Below are positions 7,933 to 16,913 of a DNA stretch of 64,000 nt, piece after piece. The first letter of the stretch is position 1, and the number at the start of each line of letters is the position of its first letter. Source of the stretch: Ktedonobacteraceae bacterium (GTDB lineage: Bacteria > Chloroflexota > Ktedonobacteria > Ktedonobacterales > Ktedonobacteraceae); the NCBI GenBank assembly GCA_035653615.1, contig DASRBN010000019.1, forward strand, positions 124,001 through 188,000, given 5' to 3'. The notes below the pieces were generated by a model. The model was not told where the DNA came from. It saw only the letters and a program-made list of their open reading frames with translations, and did not search any database. The position numbers and the translations under genes are program-made.

Positions 7933-8002
7933 TGTCATTCTGAGCGAAGCGAAGAATCTGCATCGGTGATCACCGAGATTCTTCGCTTCGCTCAGAATGA
8001 CA
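7933..8002. repeat. Inverted pair of the TCATTCTGAGCG repeat
   Basis: A perfect 27-bp pair (7933-7959 with 7976-8002) of the second dispersed family, TCATTCTGAGCGAAGCGAAG. The loop is itself the palindrome CGGTGATCACCG. Together with direct repeats of ATGAACTGTTATCA-type text at 7798-7890, this is the main content of the gap between RNase J (7638) and the S53 gene (8328). No gene is seen there. Confidence 0.75.
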
Positions 8003-8254
8003 CGATCAGCCTCTACCTACCGATCTTGATCGTCACACCCGCGTAAGCAGGACGAGTTAGTGTTCAATGTAGCGTTACTAAAATGTTCTATTGTTGTGTA
8101 TCTATCTATCTCCACTTCTGCCTTCGCCTGCAGAAGTAAAAGCCAAAAAAAGAAATATCAGATGGGTAAATTAACCCTATTACTCCATTAAAAAGTTTAT
8201 CACATCAAAGAAGAAATGGCAAGCGACCTGGCGACAAAGAAAGATGGGTGACAG

Positions 8255-8312
8255 GCCCAAAAAACAAGCGGGCCAAGAACCCATAGATTCTCGGCCCGCT
8301 TGTTTTTTGGGC
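8255..8312. terminator. Bidirectional intrinsic terminator after the S53 gene
   Basis: Perfect 20-bp arms (8255-8274 with 8293-8312) and an extra 4-bp inner pair. An A6/T6 run lies inside the stem, which gives a T-rich tail on either strand. It lies 15 bases past the stop of the minus-strand S53 peptidase gene. Confidence 0.75.
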
Positions 8313-8327
8313 TTGACTCCCAATGCC

Positions 8328-10196
8328 CTATTTCGCCGTCGCTACCAGGTCCGTAGCAAGATTAGCTGCATTGAAAGTGCCCCAGCCCGTAGCCATATCG
8401 TAACCGTTGGTCACGGGATAGGCGCCGCCATTGATACCCAGCTCGTCATTATTGGAGGGCAGGCTGGGATCGCTGGGAGGCGTAATGTCGTGGAAATCGC
8501 TGCCGTAGCGAGATCCAGAGGCAATTTTATACAGCGCCGGATTCAGGAAACCAAGCACTCCTTTGCCCTGATGCGCAGCCTTCTCGTTGGCAAGCGCGAC
8601 CATAGCTGCCCACATAGGAGCCGCCGCCGATGTGCCGCCAACCGTGATCCAGCCGCTGGCGCCACCGAGTCCTCCGCTACTGCTGCACGATGAGCCGGCC
8701 GTGCAGTAAACCGGGTAGCCGGTAGAAGGATCGGCGTCAAGCGAGACATCCGGCGTCTCTCGCATACCGTTGGAGTACGAATTTTGCACGCCGGGTCCGG
8801 TCTGCCAGGACGGCTGCTTCCAGAACTGGCTGATGCCACCACCACCCGCGCCACCGAGAAAACCGCCGTTCCACACGGTTTCAGAGGCATAGCTGTTATC
8901 GCTATTGATGGTCAGGTTGGTTCCACCCACACCGGTGACATAGGGTTGCGCCGCCGGGTCATCCGCGTTGAGAGCGGTGTTGAAGCCGCCACCTGTGAGC
9001 TGGAAGCAACTTTCGCTGCCGCTGTCGCCCGCCGCGACCAGGATCGTCTGCCCCTGTGCTGCCGCCTCCTGGAAATACTGGTTTTCCTGGTTCGCCTCCT
9101 GCTGGCCCATGTTGCTTTCGCAATCGCCCCAACTGACGCTGATAACGGGCGTTTTGTCGCTGACGATGCGCGCGAATTCATCATTGTAGCCCTGCGTGGT
9201 ATTGGGGGCTTCATAGACGATGAGCTTCGCGAGATGAGGAGCCTGGCTCAGGATCATCTCGACGTCGAGTTCGACCTCGATTGCACCCGCGCCCGGCTGG
9301 CCGTTGAATCCATCCAGTACCACATTCTGGATGGGCACGCTGCCGCCGCCGAAGCACTGCGTATAAGCAGTGATATCGCTCTGCGAGTAACCATCGAGTT
9401 CGAAGACGCCGACCGTCTGGCCCTCGCCCTGCAGCCCTGCACTATGCAGCCCATCATAGTTATAGGCCTTCGAGAACTGGCTGGGAATGTAGGCGGTGCC
9501 ACTGCCGCCGAAGAGACCGCCTCCACCGCCGCTGCCGCTCGTCCCGGGAGCCGGGCAGTTGCTTCCGGCCTGCGAAGTAACCCTGGGAGCCGCTTTGCTG
9601 ATCACCGGTGGATGATAGAACTGGTTCGCGTTATCCAGGCCACTGATATTTGTGACGTAGGACGCGAGGTAGGCCGGCAGTGTAGGTCGCGAGGAATTGG
9701 CGAAGAACTCTCGCCCATCGGGACTCCGGTAGTCGTTGATGGACACGCCAAAGACTCGTTCCGTCAGCGATTGCGGCCCGCTGAAATCGATCAGCATGCG
9801 GTTGGGATACGTCTGCGTGATGGTGAATCCCTGCGAGGTCAAATAGTTGATGACCGCCTGCTCTTGGGCGACCGTTGGGGCAAATTCGCTTGCGAACTGC
9901 TCCACGCTGAGGAACTGGTGATAGCTGGCCGAGGAAGGATCATACAGGTTTTGCAGGAAAGAATGAAGCTGGTCTGAATTACGGAGCGAAAGACCAATAC
10001 TCATCTGCAACGTCCGGTTTGACCGGTCCGCGCCCAGTTGCCGGCTGACCTTAACGAGTGGGGGTTGACTGCCGACGCTCATCGGCTGCAGTTGTTGCTC
10101 CGCCCGGGCTGAGTGCGAGAAACGACTGCTGAAAAGAAGACTGCTACCAAGTAAAAGGACTACGAGAACAAGCGCTACGAAGATTTTTTGGCGCAC
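8328..10196 (-). CDS. Secreted S53 family peptidase (sedolisin/kumamolisin type) with prodomain
   Basis: A 622-residue exported acid-type serine-carboxyl peptidase. The N-terminus has a hydrophobic export signal (RQKIFVALVLVVLLLG). An activation prodomain of about 170 residues follows (typical SYHQFLSVEQFASEFAP text). The catalytic domain carries EVELD (the ExxxD acid pair), SVSWGD and the nucleophile motif GGTSAAAP. The C-terminal calcium site appears as FHDI and GYDMATGWG. The start is GTG at 10196 with AGGAGG five bases before it; the longer frame runs back into a dispersed repeat. A bidirectional terminator follows. It probably digests external protein. Confidence 0.93.
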   Translation of the reverse strand: MRQKIFVALVLVVLLLGSSLLFSSRFSHSARAEQQLQPMSVGSQPPLVKVSRQLGADRSNRTLQMSIGLSLRNSDQLHSFLQNLYDPSSASYHQFLSVEQFASEFAPTVAQEQAVINYLTSQGFTITQTYPNRMLIDFSGPQSLTERVFGVSINDYRSPDGREFFANSSRPTLPAYLASYVTNISGLDNANQFYHPPVISKAAPRVTSQAGSNCPAPGTSGSGGGGGLFGGSGTAYIPSQFSKAYNYDGLHSAGLQGEGQTVGVFELDGYSQSDITAYTQCFGGGSVPIQNVVLDGFNGQPGAGAIEVELDVEMILSQAPHLAKLIVYEAPNTTQGYNDEFARIVSDKTPVISVSWGDCESNMGQQEANQENQYFQEAAAQGQTILVAAGDSGSESCFQLTGGGFNTALNADDPAAQPYVTGVGGTNLTINSDNSYASETVWNGGFLGGAGGGGISQFWKQPSWQTGPGVQNSYSNGMRETPDVSLDADPSTGYPVYCTAGSSCSSSGGLGGASGWITVGGTSAAAPMWAAMVALANEKAAHQGKGVLGFLNPALYKIASGSRYGSDFHDITPPSDPSLPSNNDELGINGGAYPVTNGYDMATGWGTFNAANLATDLVATAK

Positions 10197-10288
10197 GATA
10201 ACCTCCTGAGAAGTAAGGTTTAGTTTGCTCCGTCTGCTTGAATGAACGCTTCCCCAGAGGTAAATCGCTGATGAAAAGGCCTGAAATG

Positions 10289-10319
10289 TCGTAGGGGCCG
10301 ATTGATCGGCCCCTACAGG
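10289..10319. repeat. Dispersed GTAGGGGCC repeat, compact palindrome
   Basis: GTAGGGGCCGATTGATCG followed directly by GCCCCTAC makes a compact, nearly perfect palindrome. This is the simplest copy of the family in the window and may be its core unit. It lies between the M16 and S53 genes. Confidence 0.75.
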
Positions 10320-10334
10320 GTTCATTGGCCTGGC

Positions 10335-11606
10335 CTAAGACAACAATTCTTGCTCATTCAGAGGCCCAAGCGTGGTAAGCACCTGCTTTTCCCGCAAGGG
10401 AAAGCGACGGAACGATTGCACCACTTCATCCGTCGTAACCTTCTCGATGCGTTCCATCTCCTCTTCCACCGTCAGCAGGCGCCCCTCCGTGACCCAGTCG
10501 TTCGAGAGCGAGCGCATGCGGCTGAACGTGGACTCGCTGCTCAGCACCAGGTGGCTGATCCATTTATCCTTGGCGCGGCGCAGCTCGTCCTCGTACACGC
10601 CATCATTCAGAAAGCTATCAAGCTCGGCGCGCAGCAATTTGAGAACACGGGGAGCCTCTTCGGGCGTCGAATTGGCCTCCAGCAGCAACATGCCCGTACC
10701 CTCCATAGACCAGATACCCGCGCTGGCCGACTCCGCCAGGCCTTTCTGGTAGATATTCCAGTACAGGCGCGAGCCGTCGCTATCGCCCAGGATGCTGCTG
10801 CCCAGCATGGCAGCGTAGTAATCGGGGTCTGTCACGCCCACGGAGGGCATAGCGATCAGCATGATCTGCTGCTTGAACTTCTTATCAACAATGATATCGT
10901 TAATGGAGTGGGCAGGCTCATATGGCTCAATGCTTCGCCCGGCTTCTCCTGTGCGCCAGCCGCTGCACTGCTGCTCGGCCAACTGCACGAAATGGTTCCA
11001 ATCCACATTACCGGCCACGGCCAGGATCAAGTTGTTGGCGGCGTAACGCTGCTTCCAGTAATCGCGCATCTGCTCGATACGCATACCGCGGATGCTCTCG
11101 CGCGTGCCCAGCACATCGTGCCCCAGTGGATGCTCGCCAAAATACGTTTGCACCAGCCGGCGCACGGCCAGGTTATAGGGCTGGTCTTCCGAACGTGCAA
11201 TCTCGTTGACGATCACCTCTTTCTCCGTCTCGAAATCGCTCTCGTTCAGGCGCGGGTACATCATATCGCTGAGTAGTTCAAAGGCGCGGTCCAGGTACTC
11301 GCCCAGCACGCGAGCGTAAAAGACGGTGGATTCGTGCGAAGTAAAGGCATTGATTTCCGCGCCGATCTTATTGAATTCTAGCGTGATCTGCTGCCAGTCC
11401 AGGTGTTCCGTTCCTTTAAATACCATATGCTCCAGGAAATGTGAGACGCCCGCGATAGCAGGATCAGGTTCATCGCGCGAGCCGGTCTGGACATAATAAG
11501 AGACGGCCACCGATTCAAAATCGGGCATCGGTTGCGCCAGGATTTGCAGGCCATTGGCCAGGCGATGCGTATGAAACACAGTCCCGTTGCCTGTGGATTC
11601 AGTCAT
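10335..11606 (-). CDS. M16 family zinc metallopeptidase (processing-peptidase-like)
   Basis: A 423-residue protein of the insulinase/M16B family. The inverted zinc motif HFLEH (H56, E59, H60) is intact, and the distal Glu is expected in VNEIARSE about 75 residues later. The C-terminal M16 domain carries the usual aromatic and Arg-rich end. Bacterial members of this length work as single-chain or paired peptidases on short peptides or exported precursors. No second, inactive partner gene is adjacent. The ATG at 11606 follows AGGAGT. The gene is read toward the S53 gene. Confidence 0.92.
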   Translation of the reverse strand: MTESTGNGTVFHTHRLANGLQILAQPMPDFESVAVSYYVQTGSRDEPDPAIAGVSHFLEHMVFKGTEHLDWQQITLEFNKIGAEINAFTSHESTVFYARVLGEYLDRAFELLSDMMYPRLNESDFETEKEVIVNEIARSEDQPYNLAVRRLVQTYFGEHPLGHDVLGTRESIRGMRIEQMRDYWKQRYAANNLILAVAGNVDWNHFVQLAEQQCSGWRTGEAGRSIEPYEPAHSINDIIVDKKFKQQIMLIAMPSVGVTDPDYYAAMLGSSILGDSDGSRLYWNIYQKGLAESASAGIWSMEGTGMLLLEANSTPEEAPRVLKLLRAELDSFLNDGVYEDELRRAKDKWISHLVLSSESTFSRMRSLSNDWVTEGRLLTVEEEMERIEKVTTDEVVQSFRRFPLREKQVLTTLGPLNEQELLS

Positions 11607-11710
11607 GGAGTACTCCTTCTATAGAAGTAAGGGTTTTGTTTTCTTTATAGCATGATAGCCCTGGGGGAGGGAGAATGTCAAATTTGACCTGGGAAATTTC
11701 TCTAGCTACC

Positions 11711-11739
11711 TTGCCTGGCTTTCTCTGGTCATGTATACT
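11711..11739 (+). promoter_or_regulatory. Promoter of the restriction-modification pair
   Basis: TTGCCT at 11711-11716 and TATACT at 11734-11739 are spaced by 17 bases. A start near 11746 would exclude an upstream in-frame ATG at 11675, which supports 11783 as the methyltransferase start. Confidence 0.5.
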
Positions 11740-11782
11740 GTGCCTCATAGGGACTAAGTTTATCAAAGAGGTTTGTAATACT

Positions 11783-12763
11783 ATGATGAATACTCCTTTA
11801 TTTCAAACAGTGTCAAATTTCCAGCCTCTTGTCATTATGGATAGCTATAATGACGCAAATCTTGTGACTCTTCATCACGGGGACTCAAGTGCTTTTTTGA
11901 AAACCATACCGGATGAGAGTATTTCTCTGGTTGTCACTTCCCCACCTTACAATATTGGCAAGGTTTATGAGCGGAGACAGGATATCAGTTCGTATCTTGC
12001 CGAACAAGAAGGAGTAATCTCTGAGTTAGTACGTATCCTTGATGAACGAGGCAGTATTTGCTGGCAAACCGGCAATTACGTCGAAGACGGTGAGGTTTTT
12101 CCTTTAGATATCTTTTATTATCAGATTTTCAAAAAGCATGGGCTAAAGCTAAGAAATAGAATTATCTGGCACTTCGAACATGGTTTGCACGCATCGAAAA
12201 GATTTTCTGGCCGCTACGAAACCATCCTATGGTTTACGAAGAGTGATGACTATACATTTAACCTTGATCCAGTTCGTATCCCGGCTAAGTATCCAGGGAA
12301 ACGCCATTTCAAGGGACCTAATAAAGGGCAACCCTCTGGAAATCCGCTAGGAAAGAATCCCTCTGACATATGGGAGTTTCTCGCCGAGGAATGGGAAAGC
12401 TGCCTATGGGAAATTCCAAATGTAAAGGCTAATCATATAGAAAAAACGATTCATCCCTGTCAATTTCCTGTAGAACTGGTCGAACGCTGTGTTCTGGCTC
12501 TTACTAATGAAAATGATCGAGTCCTGGATCCCTATTGCGGTGTCGGTTCAACAATTATAGGGGCACTTATGCATGCTAGAAGAGCTATAGGCGTTGACAA
12601 GGAGAAGGAATATCTGGCTATCAGCACTAACCGAATCTATCAACTCTACAATGGAACACTAAAAACGCGCCCTCTAGGACGACCCGTTCATGTGCCTTCA
12701 GGACGTGAGAAAGTCTCACAGGTTCCCCTCGAATGGAAACGTCGTCTTAATGGAGAAGAATAG
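11783..12763 (+). CDS. Type II DNA methyltransferase (N4-cytosine or N6-adenine class)
   Basis: A 326-residue DNA methyltransferase. The catalytic motif IV is TSPPYNIG near residue 53, and the AdoMet-binding motif I is DPYCGVGS near 250. This order (catalytic motif first) defines the beta group, which methylates exocyclic amino groups. TSPPY is usual for N4-cytosine enzymes. The ATG at 11783 is preferred because AGAGG lies upstream and a promoter sits at 11711-11739. The gene ends 2 bases before a BglII/BstYI-type endonuclease. I infer that it protects RGATCY- or AGATCT-like sites in the host. Its DNA is plainly more AT-rich than the flanking genes, which suggests acquisition. Confidence 0.92.
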   Translation: MMNTPLFQTVSNFQPLVIMDSYNDANLVTLHHGDSSAFLKTIPDESISLVVTSPPYNIGKVYERRQDISSYLAEQEGVISELVRILDERGSICWQTGNYVEDGEVFPLDIFYYQIFKKHGLKLRNRIIWHFEHGLHASKRFSGRYETILWFTKSDDYTFNLDPVRIPAKYPGKRHFKGPNKGQPSGNPLGKNPSDIWEFLAEEWESCLWEIPNVKANHIEKTIHPCQFPVELVERCVLALTNENDRVLDPYCGVGSTIIGALMHARRAIGVDKEKEYLAISTNRIYQLYNGTLKTRPLGRPVHVPSGREKVSQVPLEWKRRLNGEE

Positions 12764-12765
12764 TA

Positions 12766-13413
12766 ATGCGCATTGCCGGAATATATTCATTTAATAAGGG
12801 TAAGGAGGTTATTACCCAGCAGCATCGAAATGAGTTAGAAGAAGTATTACAGGTGATAGAAGCTGTAGATGCAGAAAGTTGTAAGACGAAGGTCAGCAAA
12901 GAAAAAACAATGAGGGATAAAGTGTTGTATAGCCCTCCTGAACTAAATCGTGTGTTCAAAAAGCAATTTGCTGCCAGAAATTGGATAAATCACAAAGTTA
13001 TCGCTGAATATTCAAAGGAATACTATGTTCCAGGCTATACCCCTCGAGCCAGAAGTGGTAGAGAACCAGCGCCGTTCAGAGACATGGATTTTGTTAAAAA
13101 TAAGTTGGGAGTGGAAGTACAATTCGGTAAGTACTCATTTATGGTTTACAATGTATGCGCAAAAATGACGATTTTTGCCAAACTTGATGTGATTGATTGT
13201 GGTGTAGAGATTGTCCCTGTAAAGGCATTTGCCGAAGAAATGTCTACCGGTGTGTCTTATTTTGAGCAGTTTGTCTGGGATTTAGAGCATCGAGGCGTAT
13301 CGGATATTGATATACCGGTTCTCATCCTTGGTATAGATACCGATGGAGTGAGGCCAAGGGAGCTGAAAATAGCCGAAGCAAGACAAAAATATTCATTCTC
13401 AGAACTGTTCTAG
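12766..13413 (+). CDS. Type II restriction endonuclease, BglII/BstYI family
   Basis: A 215-residue protein that resembles BstYI from memory over most of its length: the RIAGIYSFNKG start, DAESCKTKVSKEKT, VLYSPPELN, and VEVQFGKYSF. The BglII active-site pattern of D, then E nine residues on, then Q two further on is present as D108, E117 and Q119. BglII cuts AGATCT and BstYI cuts RGATCY. The exact site here cannot be read from sequence. It begins 2 bases after the methyltransferase stop, so the two are co-translated with the protective enzyme first. No controller (C) protein gene is seen. Confidence 0.88.
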   Translation: MRIAGIYSFNKGKEVITQQHRNELEEVLQVIEAVDAESCKTKVSKEKTMRDKVLYSPPELNRVFKKQFAARNWINHKVIAEYSKEYYVPGYTPRARSGREPAPFRDMDFVKNKLGVEVQFGKYSFMVYNVCAKMTIFAKLDVIDCGVEIVPVKAFAEEMSTGVSYFEQFVWDLEHRGVSDIDIPVLILGIDTDGVRPRELKIAEARQKYSFSELF

Positions 13414-13517
13414 AGTAATAGCCCATGAGCCGGTATCAATACACTATCATTACTTGCTTGTGTGACGCAAGGGAAAGTCCTGGAAGTTGAACCAGGCAGT
13501 ATGGCAGCGCAAAAACA

Positions 13518-13548
13518 ATGGCCGGACACCCCTCGGGTCTCCGGCCAT
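13518..13548 (-). terminator. Intrinsic terminator of the secreted HExxE gene
   Basis: Arms 13518-13526 and 13540-13548 pair over 9 bp with an inner 4-bp pair (ACCC/GGGT). On the minus strand the hairpin is followed by TGTTTTTG. It lies 37 bases past the stop of the gene at 13586-14551. Confidence 0.75.
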
Positions 13549-13585
13549 CGCCTGACGAAGATTCAAGCCCTTTGCGGGCAGGTCT

Positions 13586-14551
13586 TTAGTAGGAGGTTAC
13601 ACAGCTACTGCTCGCGTTGCTCCAGAGCGGTTGCACCGCGTAGTAGTGTGGGCCAAGTGTAATATCGGTGGAGTTGCTGGCCCAGGCGCACAGGTCGCCG
13701 ATTTCCTCGCCAGAATTGGTAATCCAGCCGTAGTTGTTCAAGGATCTCTCAGGATGAGGATCGGTCATCGCCTCGGCATATTCGTGGCCCGCGACAATGG
13801 AGAAGCCATCGAAGTAGCCGTTGCCATAGCTGTTGTTGCTCGAGTTGACGAAGTTCATGCCGCAATTCGCCCCGGCATCGGGCATATAGGGGATATAGGC
13901 ATAGGCCATTTGTGTCCCAGAAAGAGGCTCATCATGCCAGGCACACCAGCTCGTGCCAAAGCCACTCATCGAGTGACCATGAGGAGTGAAGACGAAATAG
14001 GTCGCGTTGGCATTATAGCCGCCGAAGTGGTTCATGAGCCGCGTGGCCGCGTTCTGAATCTGAGACTGCGTCGGTTGAGTTGGGACCCTGGTCGTATCTA
14101 CCCACGTTCCTGCCAGCTGGCCTGGGGGGTTGGTAATATGCGTGCCACCACCATTACAGTTCGTCGCACCGATCTGAACACCTTCACAATACTGCGTGTT
14201 AATGTTATCCCAGGAACTGCCCCCAACATTGCTGAAGAAGCCTTCGATGTACGTCTGGGCCTGGGCGCTTGTATAGCCGCCTGTCGAGAAACCGGTATTC
14301 CATTGCTTCCCCCACCAGCTGATGTACACCAGCGGAACCGTTTCGACAGCTCCACCCTGGTAGACCAGGTTCGTGGCATGAGGTTTGAGCTTCGTACCAT
14401 GGTAGATGCCCATACTATGGGCATTATTCACCTGAGAAAGGCTGGCGGCAGCAGCGGAAGCTGGCCCGCCGGCCAGAGTCAAAGCCAGGGTCAAGACTGC
14501 AACGCCAATAGCTAGACGGGAAATCAAAGATGGGATCATTCTGCGGGGCAT
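13586..14551 (-). CDS. Secreted HExxE protein, EXORDIUM/PHI-1-like
   Basis: A 321-residue exported protein. The signal peptide is clear (MPRRMIPSLISRLAIGVAV, then LAGGPASA with an ASA cleavage site). The mature part has a metal-site-like motif GHEYAEAMTDP followed by SGEEIGDLCAW. It also has six Cys and many Asn/Gly/Trp/Tyr residues. HE(L/Y)AE..T(D/N)P and the following DLC recall the plant EXORDIUM/phosphate-induced protein 1 family and some predicted secreted metallopeptidases. No proteolysis can be claimed. The ATG at 14551 has GAGGAG eight bases before it; the longer frame lacks this. An intrinsic terminator follows. Confidence 0.72.
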   Translation of the reverse strand: MPRRMIPSLISRLAIGVAVLTLALTLAGGPASAAAASLSQVNNAHSMGIYHGTKLKPHATNLVYQGGAVETVPLVYISWWGKQWNTGFSTGGYTSAQAQTYIEGFFSNVGGSSWDNINTQYCEGVQIGATNCNGGGTHITNPPGQLAGTWVDTTRVPTQPTQSQIQNAATRLMNHFGGYNANATYFVFTPHGHSMSGFGTSWCAWHDEPLSGTQMAYAYIPYMPDAGANCGMNFVNSSNNSYGNGYFDGFSIVAGHEYAEAMTDPHPERSLNNYGWITNSGEEIGDLCAWASNSTDITLGPHYYAVQPLWSNASSSCVTSY

Positions 14552-15120
14552 GAAAAGTCTCCTCTTCTCTAAACACACTTCGTCGTGCATATGCACAACA
14601 CTCGTTGTATCGTCTGTACAGGACCTCCCTATGCTGCTTGTCATAGTACAGACGGGACTGCGCAGGATGAGAAACTACAGGGGACACATTATAAAGGATT
14701 TGCGGATGGCTCGAATATCCCCGTTCATAACATCCATGCCGAGGTATTGAGCTGGCTCAAATGCCTGGCGTGATGAAATGGAGAGTGCGAGCTTGCCACC
14801 GTAAAAGATGGTCTGGTGAGGCACCTCCTTGCTGAGCAAACGACGAGCTTTCCTTGCTCTAAGGTAAGAAGGAATTACAGGATATCTCCTAGCGCTGGAC
14901 TGCTAGTAGTTAAACAGTGTACATGAAAACAGGCCGTTTGTCAAGGAAAGGCGCGGGCCGCTGGCGGAAAGAAATGAATAAGCTCTTTTCTTTCTCACTA
15001 TTGGTATGATTGACTCTCAGGCTTGAACATAAATGGCCCATAACATGAGCTACAATTTAAGGTATCATATATCCTGTTAAAATATGAACTCTGGATTTGA
15101 TTTGCAAAAGGAGGCTCTCA
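14552..15120. other. Intergenic region without a supported gene
   Basis: About 570 bases between two divergent genes. TATAAT-like text on the minus strand near 14690-14700 may serve the secreted gene. Short frames here have no ribosome binding site or recognisable product. The DNA is AT-richer than average, as expected for two divergent promoters. I see nothing else in it. Confidence 0.5.
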
Positions 15121-15645
15121 TTGCATACCTTTTTAGATGATGTACATGCCATCCTCTCCACCACCCCGGAACGCTGGCAGCGCCTGGTCGCTACGCTTCC
15201 CAATGCTCTACTGACACGCCGGCCTGCCGCGGGCGAATGGTCGGCCCTCGAGTGCTTGCAACATTTAGTGGACGCGGAACTCCTGGTCTTTCCCGTCCGC
15301 TTCCGCGCTATCCTTGCCGCGCAGGCTTTCGTCGATTTCGACCCGAACGAGCCGCATGCCGACTATACTTCACAAACTCCTGAGCAGCTTGCCGCCGACT
15401 TCGCACGTTACCGTCAAGAAAGCCTTGCGCTGCTCGCGCAGGTGAAGGACGAGGACCTGGAACGCACCGCGCTCCATCCGAAGTTGGGCACCGTCACCCT
15501 GACACAGTTGCTGCACACCTGGGCCGCGCACGATTTGAACCACACCATCCAGGCCGAACGCGCGCTCATACAACCGTTTATGTTGGGTTGCGGTCCCTGG
15601 CGCTCTTTCTTTAAAGATCACGAGATCACTATTATACAAGATTAA
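15121..15645 (+). CDS. DinB family protein (four-helix metal-binding)
   Basis: A 174-residue protein of the DinB/YfiT-like superfamily. Family marks are the early GEWSALECLQHLVDAE and the late HDLNHTIQAERAL. Their His residues (in LQH, AAHD and LNH) form the predicted divalent metal site. Members include thiol-dependent S-transferases and many stress-induced proteins of unknown reaction, so no substrate can be named. TTG at 15121 is chosen as the start because AAAAGGAGG lies six bases before it; an upstream TTG at 15097 would place that sequence inside the gene. A second, distinct DinB gene lies at 32889-33368. Confidence 0.85.
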   Translation: MHTFLDDVHAILSTTPERWQRLVATLPNALLTRRPAAGEWSALECLQHLVDAELLVFPVRFRAILAAQAFVDFDPNEPHADYTSQTPEQLAADFARYRQESLALLAQVKDEDLERTALHPKLGTVTLTQLLHTWAAHDLNHTIQAERALIQPFMLGCGPWRSFFKDHEITIIQD

Positions 15646-15686
15646 ATGCAACACACGGCATAATCCCTCGCCCGGAACATGCTCCG

Positions 15687-15719
15687 GGGCATGTCATTCT
15701 GAGCGCAGCGAAGAATCTC
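15687..15719. repeat. TCATTCTGAGCG repeat, single copy
   Basis: GTCATTCTGAGCGCAGCGAA followed by GAATCT, preceded by the small palindrome CATGCTCCGGGGCATG. This is one unpaired copy of the second dispersed family. Confidence 0.7.
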
Positions 15720-15806
15720 CCACCTGTACTACCGCCAACGGGAGCTTCTACAAGATAATCTTCGTCTTCTTTTGTAGAAAATGCTACCGGAAAGGAGGCC
15801 AGAGCT

Positions 15807-16142
15807 ATGTCACGCTTCAAAATAGTGTGCGCTGCCGCCATCTTGCTTGCTCTTAGGATCGTAGGAGTTACCTGGTTCACGAATGCGGCAATCGCTACCT
15901 CTATCAAACCACCGGCTCCGCCGCCCAGCCACCATCCTTTTCAAATCTCGCAAACCTACGTTGCCGGTAGCCTCGCTATCCATCCACACCTGGCGCAGAA
16001 TGGATCAGGAGCAGCCTTCTTGCCTACGCGGGCAGCATTTTCTAATGGAGAATCATCACTAATCACCCCTTGCTTGCTCGCCACCAATATGTTATACTCT
16101 CAACGAGGTCACCCGGCCCTCCATCGACAGTATCACCTCTAA
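15807..16142 (+). CDS. Possible small secreted protein, or remnant
   Basis: A 111-codon frame with GGAGG before its ATG and a hydrophobic start (FKIVCAAAILLALRIVG) like a signal peptide. The later part is of odd composition, with no domain. The segment may be the start of a decayed exported protein whose reading frame now drifts into unrelated sequence. I keep it with low confidence. Confidence 0.3.
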   Translation: MSRFKIVCAAAILLALRIVGVTWFTNAAIATSIKPPAPPPSHHPFQISQTYVAGSLAIHPHLAQNGSGAAFLPTRAAFSNGESSLITPCLLATNMLYSQRGHPALHRQYHL

Positions 16143-16418
16143 CCGGCTATCCCGCCATCAACTCATCTCGAGTCCCGGCCCACTAATCACCCCGCAGAAA
16201 GCGCATCCATGCAATTGAAACACCGTCCCAAATGTCCCAAATGTCCCAGCCAGTCCTGGATTCTGTCCCATCCTTACCATGAAAATTGGCAAACTCCCCC
16301 AAATTACGGTACAATTCCCCAGAAGATAGGACGATATGATACCTGATGGAACGCCTGGAAGTATTTATCCGCGTGATAGCCATTCAGTACCATTTTTCTG
16401 TGTATATAGGAGGATTTC

Positions 16419-16913
16419 ATGGCCGTAGAAAGTTCATTTGATATAGTATCGCAGTTCGATGAACAGGAATTGCTCAACGCCGTCGATCAGACGCGGCGCG
16501 AAGTCGCGACCCGCTATGATCTCAAAGACACGAAAACAGAGATAACACTGGCGAAGGATGCGATCACCATCGTTACCGATAGCGAGTTTACACTGCGCAG
16601 CGTGCGCGATATTCTTGAGACCAAAGCAGTGCGCCGCAATCTTTCACTGAAAATCTTTAAGCCGGGCAAAGAGGAGCCTGCCGCTGGTGGGCGCGTGAGG
16701 CAGGTCATCGCCTTGCAGCAGGGCATCTCGCAGGAACTGGCAAAAGAGATGAGTAAATATATTCGCGATAAGTATCCCAAGGTGCGCACGCAGGTACAGG
16801 GGGACGCGGTTCGCGTCATGGCAAAGAGCCGCGATGAGCTACAGGCCGTCATCCAGCTGCTCAAGCAAAAGGATTATCCTGTAGCCCTACAGTTCATTAA
16901 TTATAGAGGGTAG
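16419..16913 (+). CDS. yajQ: YajQ family nucleotide-binding protein
   Basis: A 164-residue cytoplasmic protein matching YajQ along its whole length: the [14 protein letters not shown] start, ATRYDLK, the central [12 protein letters not shown], and the [12 protein letters not shown] and QFINYRG end. The family has two ferredoxin-like domains and binds nucleotides. Some members bind cyclic di-GMP and affect transcription or virulence. Whether this one does is not visible. The start has GGAGG seven bases before the ATG. A tandem structured repeat begins right at its stop. Confidence 0.95.
   Translation: MAVESSFDIVSQFDEQELLNAVDQTRREVATRYDLKDTKTEITLAKDAITIVTDSEFTLRSVRDILETKAVRRNLSLKIFKPGKEEPAAGGRVRQVIALQQGISQELAKEMSKYIRDKYPKVRTQVQGDAVRVMAKSRDELQAVIQLLKQKDYPVALQFINYRG

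Noticed and set aside
8784-9977. 397-codon plus-strand frame
   Set aside because: Antisense to the S53 peptidase gene with its clear catalytic motifs; no recognisable product.
10302-11276. 324-codon plus-strand frame
   Set aside because: Antisense to the M16 peptidase gene and starts in a dispersed repeat.
13631-14515. 294-codon plus-strand frame
   Set aside because: Antisense to the secreted HExxE gene, which has a signal peptide, ribosome binding site and terminator.
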